64,000 nucleotides of DNA from Jonesia denitrificans DSM 20603 (GTDB lineage Bacteria > Actinomycetota > Actinomycetes > Actinomycetales > Cellulomonadaceae). The stretch is from positions 2,356,001 to 2,420,000 of the forward strand of contig NC_013174.1 of the NCBI RefSeq assembly GCF_000024065.1, read 5' to 3'. The notes below the pieces were generated by a model. The model worked only from the letters and a program-made list of their open reading frames with translations. It did no database searches and was not told the DNA's origin. A program made the translations under genes and the position numbers. This document shows, piece by piece, positions 57,377 through 64,000 of the stretch. The stretch's first letter is position 1; every line of letters starts with the position of its first letter.

Positions 57377-58246
57377 ATGCTCAGCTACCCCGACGCCCTC
57401 GCATACCAGGTTGTTGCCGCACAAAAGAAAACCACAGCGGCCACGCGCATCGGCAGTTACACCATTGCCAGCATGCTAGGAGGCGCCTACATCGGGGTCG
57501 CCGTGGTCCTCATGCTCACCGCAGCTGGACCTTTTTTTGACAACAATTCACCAGCAACCAAACTTGTTAGCGGCCTCGTCTTTGGGGTCGCACTCTCCCT
57601 GGTCACAGTAGCTGGCGGCGAACTGGTCACATCAAACATGATGACCCTCACCCAAGGACTCAGCCAAAAAGCCATCACCATCAACGTGTGGGGGCGAACC
57701 CTCACCGTCAACTTCCTGGGCAACCTCCTCGGCGGCATCGCCTTCGGAACCCTTGTCTGGCTCTCCGGAGTCACCCACAAAGGCACACCTGCCTACGCCT
57801 ACATGGAATCTATCCTCACCGCCAAAGCCACAGAATCCATCGCTGAACTCTTCTTCCGGGCGGTGTTGTGTAACATCCTGGTGTGCCTGGCCATCTGGAG
57901 CGGCATCCGCCTCAAAAGCGAAGTTGCCCGCCTCGTCATGATCTTCTGGTGCCTCCTCGCCTTCATCACCTCCGGGTTCGAACACGTCGTCGCGAACATG
58001 ACCACATTCACCGTTGGTCTCCTATCCGGAGTCACCAGCGTGACCATCGCTGACTTCGCCACCAACATGGTCGTTGTCGGGGCCGGGAACCTCGTGGGTG
58101 GTGGAGCTATCCTGGGCATGGCCTACGTCGTCCTCGCCCGGGCCGAAGGTCGTGCTGCGAACGAGGGCACCCACACCTCGCACCCATCAGTACTCTCACC
58201 AAACGAAGCGGCCGCACACAGCCAGGCAGCAGCGAAGCAGAACTAA
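57377..58246 (+). CDS. Formate/nitrite transporter (FNT) channel
   Basis: A 289-residue pentameric-type channel with six membrane helices. FNT signatures are 'GGELVTSNMM' (near residue 80), 'VNFLGNLLGG' (near 112) and 'SGFEHVVANMTTF' (near 200, filter helix). It conducts nitrite or formate. With NirBD in the same window, nitrite is a plausible substrate; formate (reductant of NrdD) is equally possible. The ribosome site is weak, so leaderless translation may apply. The C-terminal tail is Ala/Glu-rich. Confidence 0.9.
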   Translation: MLSYPDALAYQVVAAQKKTTAATRIGSYTIASMLGGAYIGVAVVLMLTAAGPFFDNNSPATKLVSGLVFGVALSLVTVAGGELVTSNMMTLTQGLSQKAITINVWGRTLTVNFLGNLLGGIAFGTLVWLSGVTHKGTPAYAYMESILTAKATESIAELFFRAVLCNILVCLAIWSGIRLKSEVARLVMIFWCLLAFITSGFEHVVANMTTFTVGLLSGVTSVTIADFATNMVVVGAGNLVGGGAILGMAYVVLARAEGRAANEGTHTSHPSVLSPNEAAAHSQAAAKQN

Positions 58247-58413
58247 CACCACCTTGTGGGATCGCCTCCCCAGGTAGCCCGCACCATCCACTGCCCCACA
58301 CGCACACGTGCGCACATCGTTGCTGGTCAACGCCAAAAGCAGCAACACCGGCCGCCCGCGCCAACAAGTGACCTCACTCACACAATTTCCCACCACTTAT
58401 TTCAACCCAAAAC

Positions 58414-58473
58414 CTAAACGTTTCACCAGGTTCGAAGTGCACCGTTAACCTTGCTACTCCTTGATCGCCGCGC
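58414..58473 (+). promoter_or_regulatory. Mannanase 1 upstream element (operator-like word plus promoter)
   Basis: CTAAACGTTTCA at 58414-58425 resembles a LacI-family half-palindrome (AAACGTTT). Fifty-five bp from CGTTTCA to GCCGCGC, with TACTCC as a possible -10, is the same spacing as in the second mannanase promoter. Confidence 0.5.
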
Positions 58474-58504
58474 TACACATCCCGTGCACCGACAAGGAGA
58501 CACC

Positions 58505-59716
58505 ATGAGATCTGCACGAGCAATCGCCGCCGCACTCGCACTCGCGAGCACGGCAGCATTCACCGCCCCCGTCAGTGCCGCATCGGCAGCCACACCCGAC
58601 GGAATCCACGTCAAAGACGGGCGCATCTACGAAGCTGACGGCACCGAACTCATCCTGCGTGGCGTCAACCACGCCCACGCCTGGTACAACAACGAAACAG
58701 GTGCCTACGCCGACATTGCCCACGCCGGTGCCAACTCCGTGCGAACCGTCCTCTCCAACGGAGTGACCTGGTCACGCACCAGCAGCGCAGACGTCGCCCA
58801 ACTCATCAGCTTGTCCGAAGACGCCCAACTCATCAACATGCTCGAAGTCCACGACACCACCGGCTACGGCGACTCATCCCTGGACTCCCCCCGATCCACC
58901 CTCGCCCAAGCAGCGGACTACTGGATCAGCCTCAAAGATGTCCTGGTCGGTACCGAAGACCACGTCATCATTAACCTGGGCAACGAACCATTCGGGAACA
59001 ACGACACCACCAATGCACGATACGTCAACGACACCACCACCGCGATCACACGACTACGCAACGCCGGTCTCACCCACACCATCGTGGTGGACGCCCCCGG
59101 CTGGGGCCAAGACTGGCAACACATCATGCGCGACAACGCCGCCACCATCCTCAACGCTGACCCACTGAAGAACGTGGTGTTCTCCGTCCACATGTACGAG
59201 GTCTACTCCTCCCCGCAAACCGTCAAGGACTACATCAACTCCTACCGGTCCCGCGAGCTCCCCCTCATCATTGGAGAGTTCGCCTCCACCCACTTTGGTA
59301 AACCCGTCGCCTGGGAAACCATCCTGAACGAATCAACAAACAAAGGAATCGGATACTACGGGTGGTCCTGGTCAGGCAACGGCCCCGGTCTTGAAGCACT
59401 CGACATCGTCAACAACTTCAACGGATCCTCACTAACCACCTGGGGCAAACAACTGTTCACCTCGCCCCACGGCATCGCAAAAACAGCCACAACTGCGTCC
59501 TACTTCACCGGCTCAACCGGTGGAAACAACGGCGAGTACCCCACCTGCGCCAGCGCGTCATCAGACCCCGACGGGGACGGCTGGGGCTGGGAAAACAACC
59601 AGTCCTGCATTGTGCCCACCCCAACGACCTACCCCACCTGCGCCAGCGCATCATCAGACCCCGACGGGGACGGCTGGGGCTGGGAAAACAACCAGTCCTG
59701 CATCGTGAAACCGTAG
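58505..59716 (+). CDS. Secreted endo-beta-1,4-mannanase, GH5_8 type, with two CBM10-like repeats
   Basis: ATG 58505 has AAGGAG 7 nt ahead. The 403-residue preprotein has a signal peptide (about 1-29, AXA-type cleavage near 'SAASAA'). The GH5 catalytic domain (about 32-335) starts 'GIHVKDGRIYEADGTEL', the GH5_8 mannanase opening. The acid/base is E161 (NLGNEP) and the nucleophile E258 (IIGEF). Two nearly identical 26-residue modules (345-370, 376-401, 'YPTCASASSDPDGDGWGW...') resemble CBM10. It would cut mannan outside the cell. A paralogue follows 211 bp downstream. Confidence 0.92.
   Translation: MRSARAIAAALALASTAAFTAPVSAASAATPDGIHVKDGRIYEADGTELILRGVNHAHAWYNNETGAYADIAHAGANSVRTVLSNGVTWSRTSSADVAQLISLSEDAQLINMLEVHDTTGYGDSSLDSPRSTLAQAADYWISLKDVLVGTEDHVIINLGNEPFGNNDTTNARYVNDTTTAITRLRNAGLTHTIVVDAPGWGQDWQHIMRDNAATILNADPLKNVVFSVHMYEVYSSPQTVKDYINSYRSRELPLIIGEFASTHFGKPVAWETILNESTNKGIGYYGWSWSGNGPGLEALDIVNNFNGSSLTTWGKQLFTSPHGIAKTATTASYFTGSTGGNNGEYPTCASASSDPDGDGWGWENNQSCIVPTPTTYPTCASASSDPDGDGWGWENNQSCIVKP
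59537..59707 (+). repeat. Duplicated 78-bp CBM10-like module
   Basis: 59537-59614 and 59630-59707 differ at only two bases and encode the two C-terminal Cys-Trp modules of mannanase 1. Near identity suggests recent duplication or gene conversion. Confidence 0.85.
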
Positions 59717-59726
59717 GACTGATGCC

Positions 59727-59767
59727 GCGGACGGCCCAGTCCTCAGTGTGAGGGCTGGGCCGTCCGC
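59727..59767 (+). terminator. Hairpin after mannanase 1
   Basis: Stem GCGGACGGCCCAG/CTGGGCCGTCCGC with an inner CCTCA/TGAGG helix. No T run, so it may also act as an mRNA-end stabiliser. Confidence 0.65.
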
Positions 59768-59829
59768 ACGCCCGGCGTCGGGCGGACGCGCAGACACTGC
59801 ACAGCGAGAAACTTTCTCAAGTGAACGAA

Positions 59830-59889
59830 CTAATCGTTTCAGGTGCTGTGCCCACCACCACACACCCTGATACCTCTTAATTGCCGCGC
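59830..59889 (+). promoter_or_regulatory. Mannanase 2 upstream element
   Basis: CTAATCGTTTCA at 59830-59841, followed 55 bp (CGTTTCA to GCCGCGC) later by GCCGCGC, matches the mannanase 1 region in order and spacing. TACCTC is a possible -10. Confidence 0.5.
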
Positions 59890-59927
59890 AGAATCATCAC
59901 CCACCAGCAACAAGCAAGGAGTGATCA

Positions 59928-61334
59928 ATGAAGATACGACACGCAGTTGCTGCTGCCACCGCGCTCGCCGCAACCGCAGCACTCACCCTCCCCGTCACCG
60001 TCGCACACGCCGACCCTGAACCTGTCGGAATCCACGTGAAAGACGGGCGCATCTACGAAGCTGACGGCACCGAACTCATCATGCGAGGAGTCAACCACGC
60101 TCACACCTGGTACACGGGTCAAACCCAATCGTTCGCCGACATCGGATCACTCGGTGCGAACACCGTGCGAACTGTCCTCTCCAACGGTGTGAAATGGCAA
60201 CGCAACGACGCCGCTGACGTCGCCAACGTCATCGACCTCGCCAAAGACGCCAAACTCATCAGCATGCTCGAGGTCCACGACACAACCGGATACGGCGACC
60301 AGTACGCCGACCCACCACGCTCAACACTCAGCGAAGCAGCCGACTACTGGGTTGACCTCAAAGATGTCCTCATCGGACAAGAAGACTATGTCATGATCAA
60401 TATCGGCAACGAACCCTACGGGAACGACGCTGCCACCAACGCCAGCTACGTAGCTGAAACCAAAGCTGCCATCGCCACGATGCGTGACGCCGGACTTGAG
60501 CACACCATCGTCGTTGATGCCCCCAGCTGGGGACAAGACTGGCAATACCTCATGCGTGACAACGCACAAGAAATCTATGATGCAGACCCCACCGGAAACA
60601 CCGTGTTTTCCGTCCACATGTATCAAGTATTTGGTACACCTGCGTCAGTGACGAACTACCTCGAATACTTCCTCGACCGCGATTTGCCGATCATCGTTGG
60701 TGAATTCGGGTGGGAACACCAAAACGAGGTAGTCGCATGGGAGGCGATCCTGTCCGAGTCAGAACGTCTTCGTACCGGATACCTGGGGTGGTCCTGGTCA
60801 GGAAACACCGAACCCTACCTTGACTTGGCGCTGAACTTTGACAAGAACAACCTCAGCCAATGGGGTGAGGACCTGTTCTTTGGCCCCAATGGGATTCAAG
60901 AAACCGCCACCGTAGCAAGCATCTTTGGTGGCGACCCAGGCGAAGATCCAACCGACCCAGGCGAGGAACCAACCGACCCAGGCGAAGAGCCAACCGACCC
61001 AGGCGAGGAACCAACCGACCCAGGCGAGGAACCAACCGACCCAAGTACGGGGGTCTGCACGGCTGAGTACCGCACTGTTGGTCAGTGGCAGGGCGGCTTC
61101 CAGGGAGAACTCACCGTGACTGCCGCATCGGCACTGTCTTCCTGGACGCTCACGTGGGACGCGCCGGGTGTGACAGTGACGAACAGTTGGGGTGGACAAA
61201 CAACGGCATCTGGTTCCACGTTGACCACGGTCAATGAAGCGTGGAATGGGACGTTGAGCGCCGGTGCAACCGCAACTGTGGGGTTCATCGGGCAAGGGAC
61301 GCCACCAGCGGCCCTTGAGGTGGCCTGCCACTAA
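59928..61334 (+). CDS. Secreted endo-beta-1,4-mannanase, GH5_8 type, with CBM2
   Basis: ATG 59928 has AAGGAG upstream. The 468-residue preprotein has a signal peptide (about 1-28, cleavage near 'AHA'). The GH5_8 catalytic domain (about 31-334) closely matches mannanase 1, with acid/base E162 (NIGNEP) and nucleophile E259 (IVGEF). An acidic linker of five DPGE(E/D)PT repeats (336-370) leads to a CBM2-type cellulose-binding module (377-468, Cys at 377 and 467). The different binding modules suggest the two enzymes act on different mannan-containing surfaces. Confidence 0.93.
   Translation: MKIRHAVAAATALAATAALTLPVTVAHADPEPVGIHVKDGRIYEADGTELIMRGVNHAHTWYTGQTQSFADIGSLGANTVRTVLSNGVKWQRNDAADVANVIDLAKDAKLISMLEVHDTTGYGDQYADPPRSTLSEAADYWVDLKDVLIGQEDYVMINIGNEPYGNDAATNASYVAETKAAIATMRDAGLEHTIVVDAPSWGQDWQYLMRDNAQEIYDADPTGNTVFSVHMYQVFGTPASVTNYLEYFLDRDLPIIVGEFGWEHQNEVVAWEAILSESERLRTGYLGWSWSGNTEPYLDLALNFDKNNLSQWGEDLFFGPNGIQETATVASIFGGDPGEDPTDPGEEPTDPGEEPTDPGEEPTDPGEEPTDPSTGVCTAEYRTVGQWQGGFQGELTVTAASALSSWTLTWDAPGVTVTNSWGGQTTASGSTLTTVNEAWNGTLSAGATATVGFIGQGTPPAALEVACH
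60933..61037 (+). repeat. Five 21-bp tandem repeats in the mannanase 2 linker
   Basis: Each 21-bp unit encodes DPGE(E/D)PT. Copy number may vary by slippage. Confidence 0.85.
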
Positions 61335-61372
61335 GCCCCACCGGCCTGCCAGTGTCACCTCTGGCGGCCTTG

Positions 61373-61412
61373 TGATGCCCGTTGTGCCATTCCCCCGGCG
61401 CAACGGGCATCA
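61373..61412 (+). terminator. Terminator after mannanase 2
   Basis: Perfect 12-bp stem TGATGCCCGTTG/CAACGGGCATCA followed by TTTG. Confidence 0.7.
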
Positions 61413-61438
61413 TTTGCACATTGTGGCACGCACCACAC

Positions 61439-61444
61439 TACAAT
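61439..61444 (+). promoter_or_regulatory. -10 element of the acs promoter
   Basis: TACAAT lies 53 bp ahead of the chosen start. A TTGCAC 19 bp upstream could be the -35. Confidence 0.45.
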
Positions 61445-61496
61445 CGTCGGTGGGACTAAGGTCCTTGCGCCAATGATGATGCAACCGGAGGTTCTC

Positions 61497-63515
61497 GTGC
61501 CCGAACATACCCAGCCCGCGACGCTGGACAACCTGCTCCAAGAAACCCGAACGTTTCCCCCGCCGGCCCAGTTTGCTGCTCAAGCGAATGCCACCGCTGT
61601 CCTCTACGATCAAGCCGCCAGCGACCGGGAGGGGTTTTGGGCGGACCAAGCCCGCACACACGTGACCTGGAAAACTCCGTTTTCCACAACGTTGGATTGG
61701 TCGGATGCACCGGTTGCCAAGTGGTTTGCTGACGGCACCCTCAACGCCGCATATAACGCAGTGGATCGGCATGTTCTTGCCGGCAACGGGGACCGGGTGG
61801 CGTTCTTCTTCGAAGGGGAGCCCGGCGACACCCGCACCATCACTTACAACGACCTGCAGCGCGAAACATCTCGGGCGGCAAATGCGCTGGCTGCGTTAGG
61901 TGTCACACGTGGGGACCGGGTGGTGATCTACCTCCCTTTGATCCCGGAGGCTGTCATTGCCATGCTCGCCTGCGCGCGGGTGGGCGCAATCCATTCGGTG
62001 GTGTTCGGCGGCTTTTCCGCAGAAGCACTTCGTTCTCGTATTGCCGATGCGCAAGCCACCGTGGTCATTACTGCTGACGGTGGGTTCCGGCGGGGTTCCG
62101 CCTCCGCGTTAAAGCCTGCCGTTGATGAAGCGTTGAGTGGGCATGGGTCAAGCGTTGAGCATGTTCTTGTGGTGCGCCGCACTGGGCAGGACACAACCAT
62201 GGTTGAGCACCGTGACCTGTGGTGGCACGATGCGTTGGCGGATGCTAACACGGCGCATGAGCCGGCATGGGTTGACGCGGAGCACCCGTTGTTCATTTTG
62301 TATACCTCGGGGACAACGGGCGCACCCAAGGGTATTGTCCACACCACGGGTGGTTATCTCACCCAAACCGCGTTTACTCACCACCATGTGTTTGATCTCA
62401 AACCAGAGCAGGACGTGTACTGGTGTACCGCTGATATTGGGTGGGTTACAGGTCATTCTTATGTTGTGTATGGTCCGCTGGTCAACGGGGCCACCCAGGT
62501 GCTGTATGAAGGGACACCTGACACTCCTCACCAAGGTCGTTGGTGGGAGATCGTGGAAAAGTATGGGGTGTCAATCCTGTACACCGCCCCGACAGCGATT
62601 CGAACATTCATGAAGTGGGGCGAAGACATTCCTTCGTCGTACAACCTGAGTTCCTTACGGGTGCTGGGATCTGTGGGGGAGTCGATTAACCCTGAAGCGT
62701 GGATGTGGTACCGGCGGGTCATCGGCGGGGATCAGGCACCCATTGTGGACACGTGGTGGCAAACAGAAACCGGTGCCATCATGATTTCCCCGTTGCCGGG
62801 GGTTACTGCCGCAAAGCCCGGTTCGGCACAAATCCCGTTGCCTGGGATCCGAGCTGATGTGGTCAACGACTTTGGGGAACCCGTGGGTCCTGGCGCCGGA
62901 GGTTATTTGGTGCTGTCTGAACCGTGGCCTGCGATGTTGCGTGGCATTTGGGGTGACCGGCAACGTTTTGTTGACACGTACTGGTCCCGCTTTTCAGGCA
63001 TCTATTTCGCCGGTGATGGTGCAAAACGCGACGACGATGGTGACATCTGGTTGTTGGGTCGGGTCGATGACGTGATGAATATTTCTGGGCACCGGCTGTC
63101 CACAATGGAAATTGAGTCAGCGCTAGTGTCGCACCCCGACGTCGCGGAAGCGGCGGTTGTTGGCGCATCGGACGATACAACAGGGCAAGCTGTTGTTGCG
63201 TTCGTGATTTTGCGCGGGCACGCAACAGAACGCATTGGTGAACAAGGACATGAGGAGGTGGTGGCAGCGCTCCGGGCTCATGTGGCCAAGGAAATTGGAC
63301 CGATCGCAAAACCTCGGGACATTCTTGTGGTTCCGGAACTTCCCAAGACTCGCTCTGGGAAAATTATGCGTCGCCTACTGCGGGATGTGGCCGAGCACCG
63401 GGTGGTGGGAGACGCCACAACGCTGGCTGATTCCAGTGTGATGGACCTGATTTCAGCCAAACTCGCCATGCCGGGGTCACGTGCCCCCTCAACAACCAAG
63501 GAACGGTCACGTTAG
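61497..63515 (+). CDS. acsA: Acetyl-CoA synthetase (AMP-forming)
   Basis: GTG 61497 is preferred: GGAGG lies exactly 5 nt ahead, whereas the ATGs at 61473-61479 lack a site. The 672-residue enzyme makes acetyl-CoA from acetate, ATP and CoA. It shows the ATP loop 'YTSGTTGAPKG', 'WWQTETG', the hinge region 'LLGRVDDVMNISGHR' and the catalytic C-terminal lysine in 'RSGKIMRR', a site usually controlled by acetylation. Length is close to the family's 650. A terminator follows. Confidence 0.94.
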   Translation: MPEHTQPATLDNLLQETRTFPPPAQFAAQANATAVLYDQAASDREGFWADQARTHVTWKTPFSTTLDWSDAPVAKWFADGTLNAAYNAVDRHVLAGNGDRVAFFFEGEPGDTRTITYNDLQRETSRAANALAALGVTRGDRVVIYLPLIPEAVIAMLACARVGAIHSVVFGGFSAEALRSRIADAQATVVITADGGFRRGSASALKPAVDEALSGHGSSVEHVLVVRRTGQDTTMVEHRDLWWHDALADANTAHEPAWVDAEHPLFILYTSGTTGAPKGIVHTTGGYLTQTAFTHHHVFDLKPEQDVYWCTADIGWVTGHSYVVYGPLVNGATQVLYEGTPDTPHQGRWWEIVEKYGVSILYTAPTAIRTFMKWGEDIPSSYNLSSLRVLGSVGESINPEAWMWYRRVIGGDQAPIVDTWWQTETGAIMISPLPGVTAAKPGSAQIPLPGIRADVVNDFGEPVGPGAGGYLVLSEPWPAMLRGIWGDRQRFVDTYWSRFSGIYFAGDGAKRDDDGDIWLLGRVDDVMNISGHRLSTMEIESALVSHPDVAEAAVVGASDDTTGQAVVAFVILRGHATERIGEQGHEEVVAALRAHVAKEIGPIAKPRDILVVPELPKTRSGKIMRRLLRDVAEHRVVGDATTLADSSVMDLISAKLAMPGSRAPSTTKERSR

Positions 63516-63516
63516 A

Positions 63517-63548
63517 GTAAGGGGAAGGCCACAAGGCCTTCCCCTTAC
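63517..63548 (+). terminator. Terminator after acsA
   Basis: Perfect 14-bp stem GTAAGGGGAAGGCC/GGCCTTCCCCTTAC with loop ACAA, starting 2 bp after the stop. Confidence 0.85.
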
Positions 63549-63573
63549 TTGTGACTCTCACCAGGAGACCTGC

Positions 63574-64000
63574 ATGTCAGACCACGAAAACACCACGTTC
63601 GCTCAACGCATCGACACCCTTTCTCACACGGCAAAGGAGTCAGAGGGGGACATCAAAGTCACTGCGTGGCGAGAACTGTGGCGGATCGTGCTGCCCTTAG
63701 AACGCTGGTTCTTCATTAAAGATGAGTCGGAGACGTTGTCCCCCATCTTCTTGAAAGACGGGGACAACGTCATTTTGCCGATCTTCACGGATGCGGCCCG
63801 TGCCACCCAGTTCGCTGACGACTTTGGTGGGCCTGACCGGGTCTATGCGTCGGCTCCAGGATCCATGCTGACCGCTGCTCGACAACTGACAAAGAACGGC
63901 GTAACTCTGTGCGTGTTTAACCCACAAAATGAACCGTTTGCGGTGAGCCCGGCAACGTTGGAGCAGCTCGCTGAAGGGTACATTTCTTCTGGTGAGGGTC
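63574..64000 (+). CDS. SseB-like protein, 5' part (partial)
   Basis: ATG 63574 has AGGAG 6-7 nt ahead and the frame stays open to the right edge (142 codons). The product begins MSDHENTTFAQRID. It contains 'PIFLKDGDNVILPIFTDAARATQFADDFG' (about residues 58-86) and 'GVTLCVFNPQNEPFAVSPATLEQL', the pattern of the SseB N-terminal domain. The domain occurs in many bacterial proteins without a settled function. No Cys or catalytic motif is seen. The 3' end lies outside the window. Confidence 0.7.
   Translation, partial: MSDHENTTFAQRIDTLSHTAKESEGDIKVTAWRELWRIVLPLERWFFIKDESETLSPIFLKDGDNVILPIFTDAARATQFADDFGGPDRVYASAPGSMLTAARQLTKNGVTLCVFNPQNEPFAVSPATLEQLAEGYISSGEG

Noticed and set aside
60933-61037. 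Tandem repeats that could be mistaken for a CRISPR-like array
   Set aside because: Units are contiguous, in frame and encode a linker; there are no spacers.
60798-61403. 201-codon minus-strand ORF over the mannanase linker
   Set aside because: Its repetitive Trp/Val/Gly sequence is only the complement of the DPGEEPT repeats.

Overview
The window is high-GC actinobacterial chromosome. The evidence is an rRNA operon without spacer tRNAs, a Tad pilus locus next to an Ssd-like protein, a HemD-OmpR fusion regulator, an Hrq1-type helicase and a mycobacterial-like gene order. The secreted mannanases, the Entner-Doudoroff aldolase/kinase pair and the anaerobic ribonucleotide reductase suggest a facultatively anaerobic, plant-polysaccharide-degrading member of the Micrococcales (Cellulomonas/Jonesia-like). 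The genus is inferred only.

Layout. Positions 1-8.7 kb are the right end of a siphophage-type prophage: tail genes, an M15 endolysin, a holin, a small HTH protein, a metallophosphoesterase and two oppositely oriented accessory genes. It abuts the 3' end of a tRNA-Thr(CGT) gene, the probable attachment site. 9.2-18.3 kb is housekeeping: a secreted peptidase-like hydrolase, holB, tmk, a HAD phosphatase, a Gfo/Idh/MocA oxidoreductase, topA and a PAP2 phosphatase. 18.4-23.6 kb is a nitrite-assimilation cluster (nirB, siroheme methyltransferase and an NnaR-like regulator in one operon, with nirD divergent). 23.6-29.8 kb holds an AI-2E-type exporter, a methyltransferase, an EEP hydrolase and nrdDG behind tandem NrdR boxes. 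29.9-30.5 kb has no convincing gene but carries a strongly structured, terminator-ended candidate RNA. 30.5-38.6 kb is sugar metabolism: eda-kdgK under twin IclR-type operators, galT-galK-iclR, a ROK regulator and a CAP-domain protein.

38.7-45.4 kb is a minus-strand 16S-23S-5S operon, followed after a GNAT gene by a second, orphan 5S gene. 45.5-51.1 kb holds a PiT phosphate transporter with a small membrane partner, a DUF1998 helicase and an aspartate aminotransferase. 51.3-55.8 kb is a Tad locus (ssd, tadA, a fused tadB-tadC, a Flp-like pilin, tadE and a tadG-like gene). 55.9-57.2 kb is a HAD-IB phosphatase followed by a gene-free, terminator-ended structured RNA region. From synteny I propose it is the Ms1/6S-like RNA. 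57.4-64 kb has a formate/nitrite channel, two paralogous secreted GH5_8-type mannanases with matching upstream regions, acetyl-CoA synthetase and the start of an SseB-like gene.

Functional links. The nitrite channel could feed NirBD, whose siroheme needs the SUMT encoded in the same operon. Mannanase products could feed the galactose (galTK) and Entner-Doudoroff-type functions. nrdDG supports anaerobic growth. The least explained sequences are the two structured intergenic RNAs, the accessory genes at the prophage end and the shared mannanase upstream architecture.
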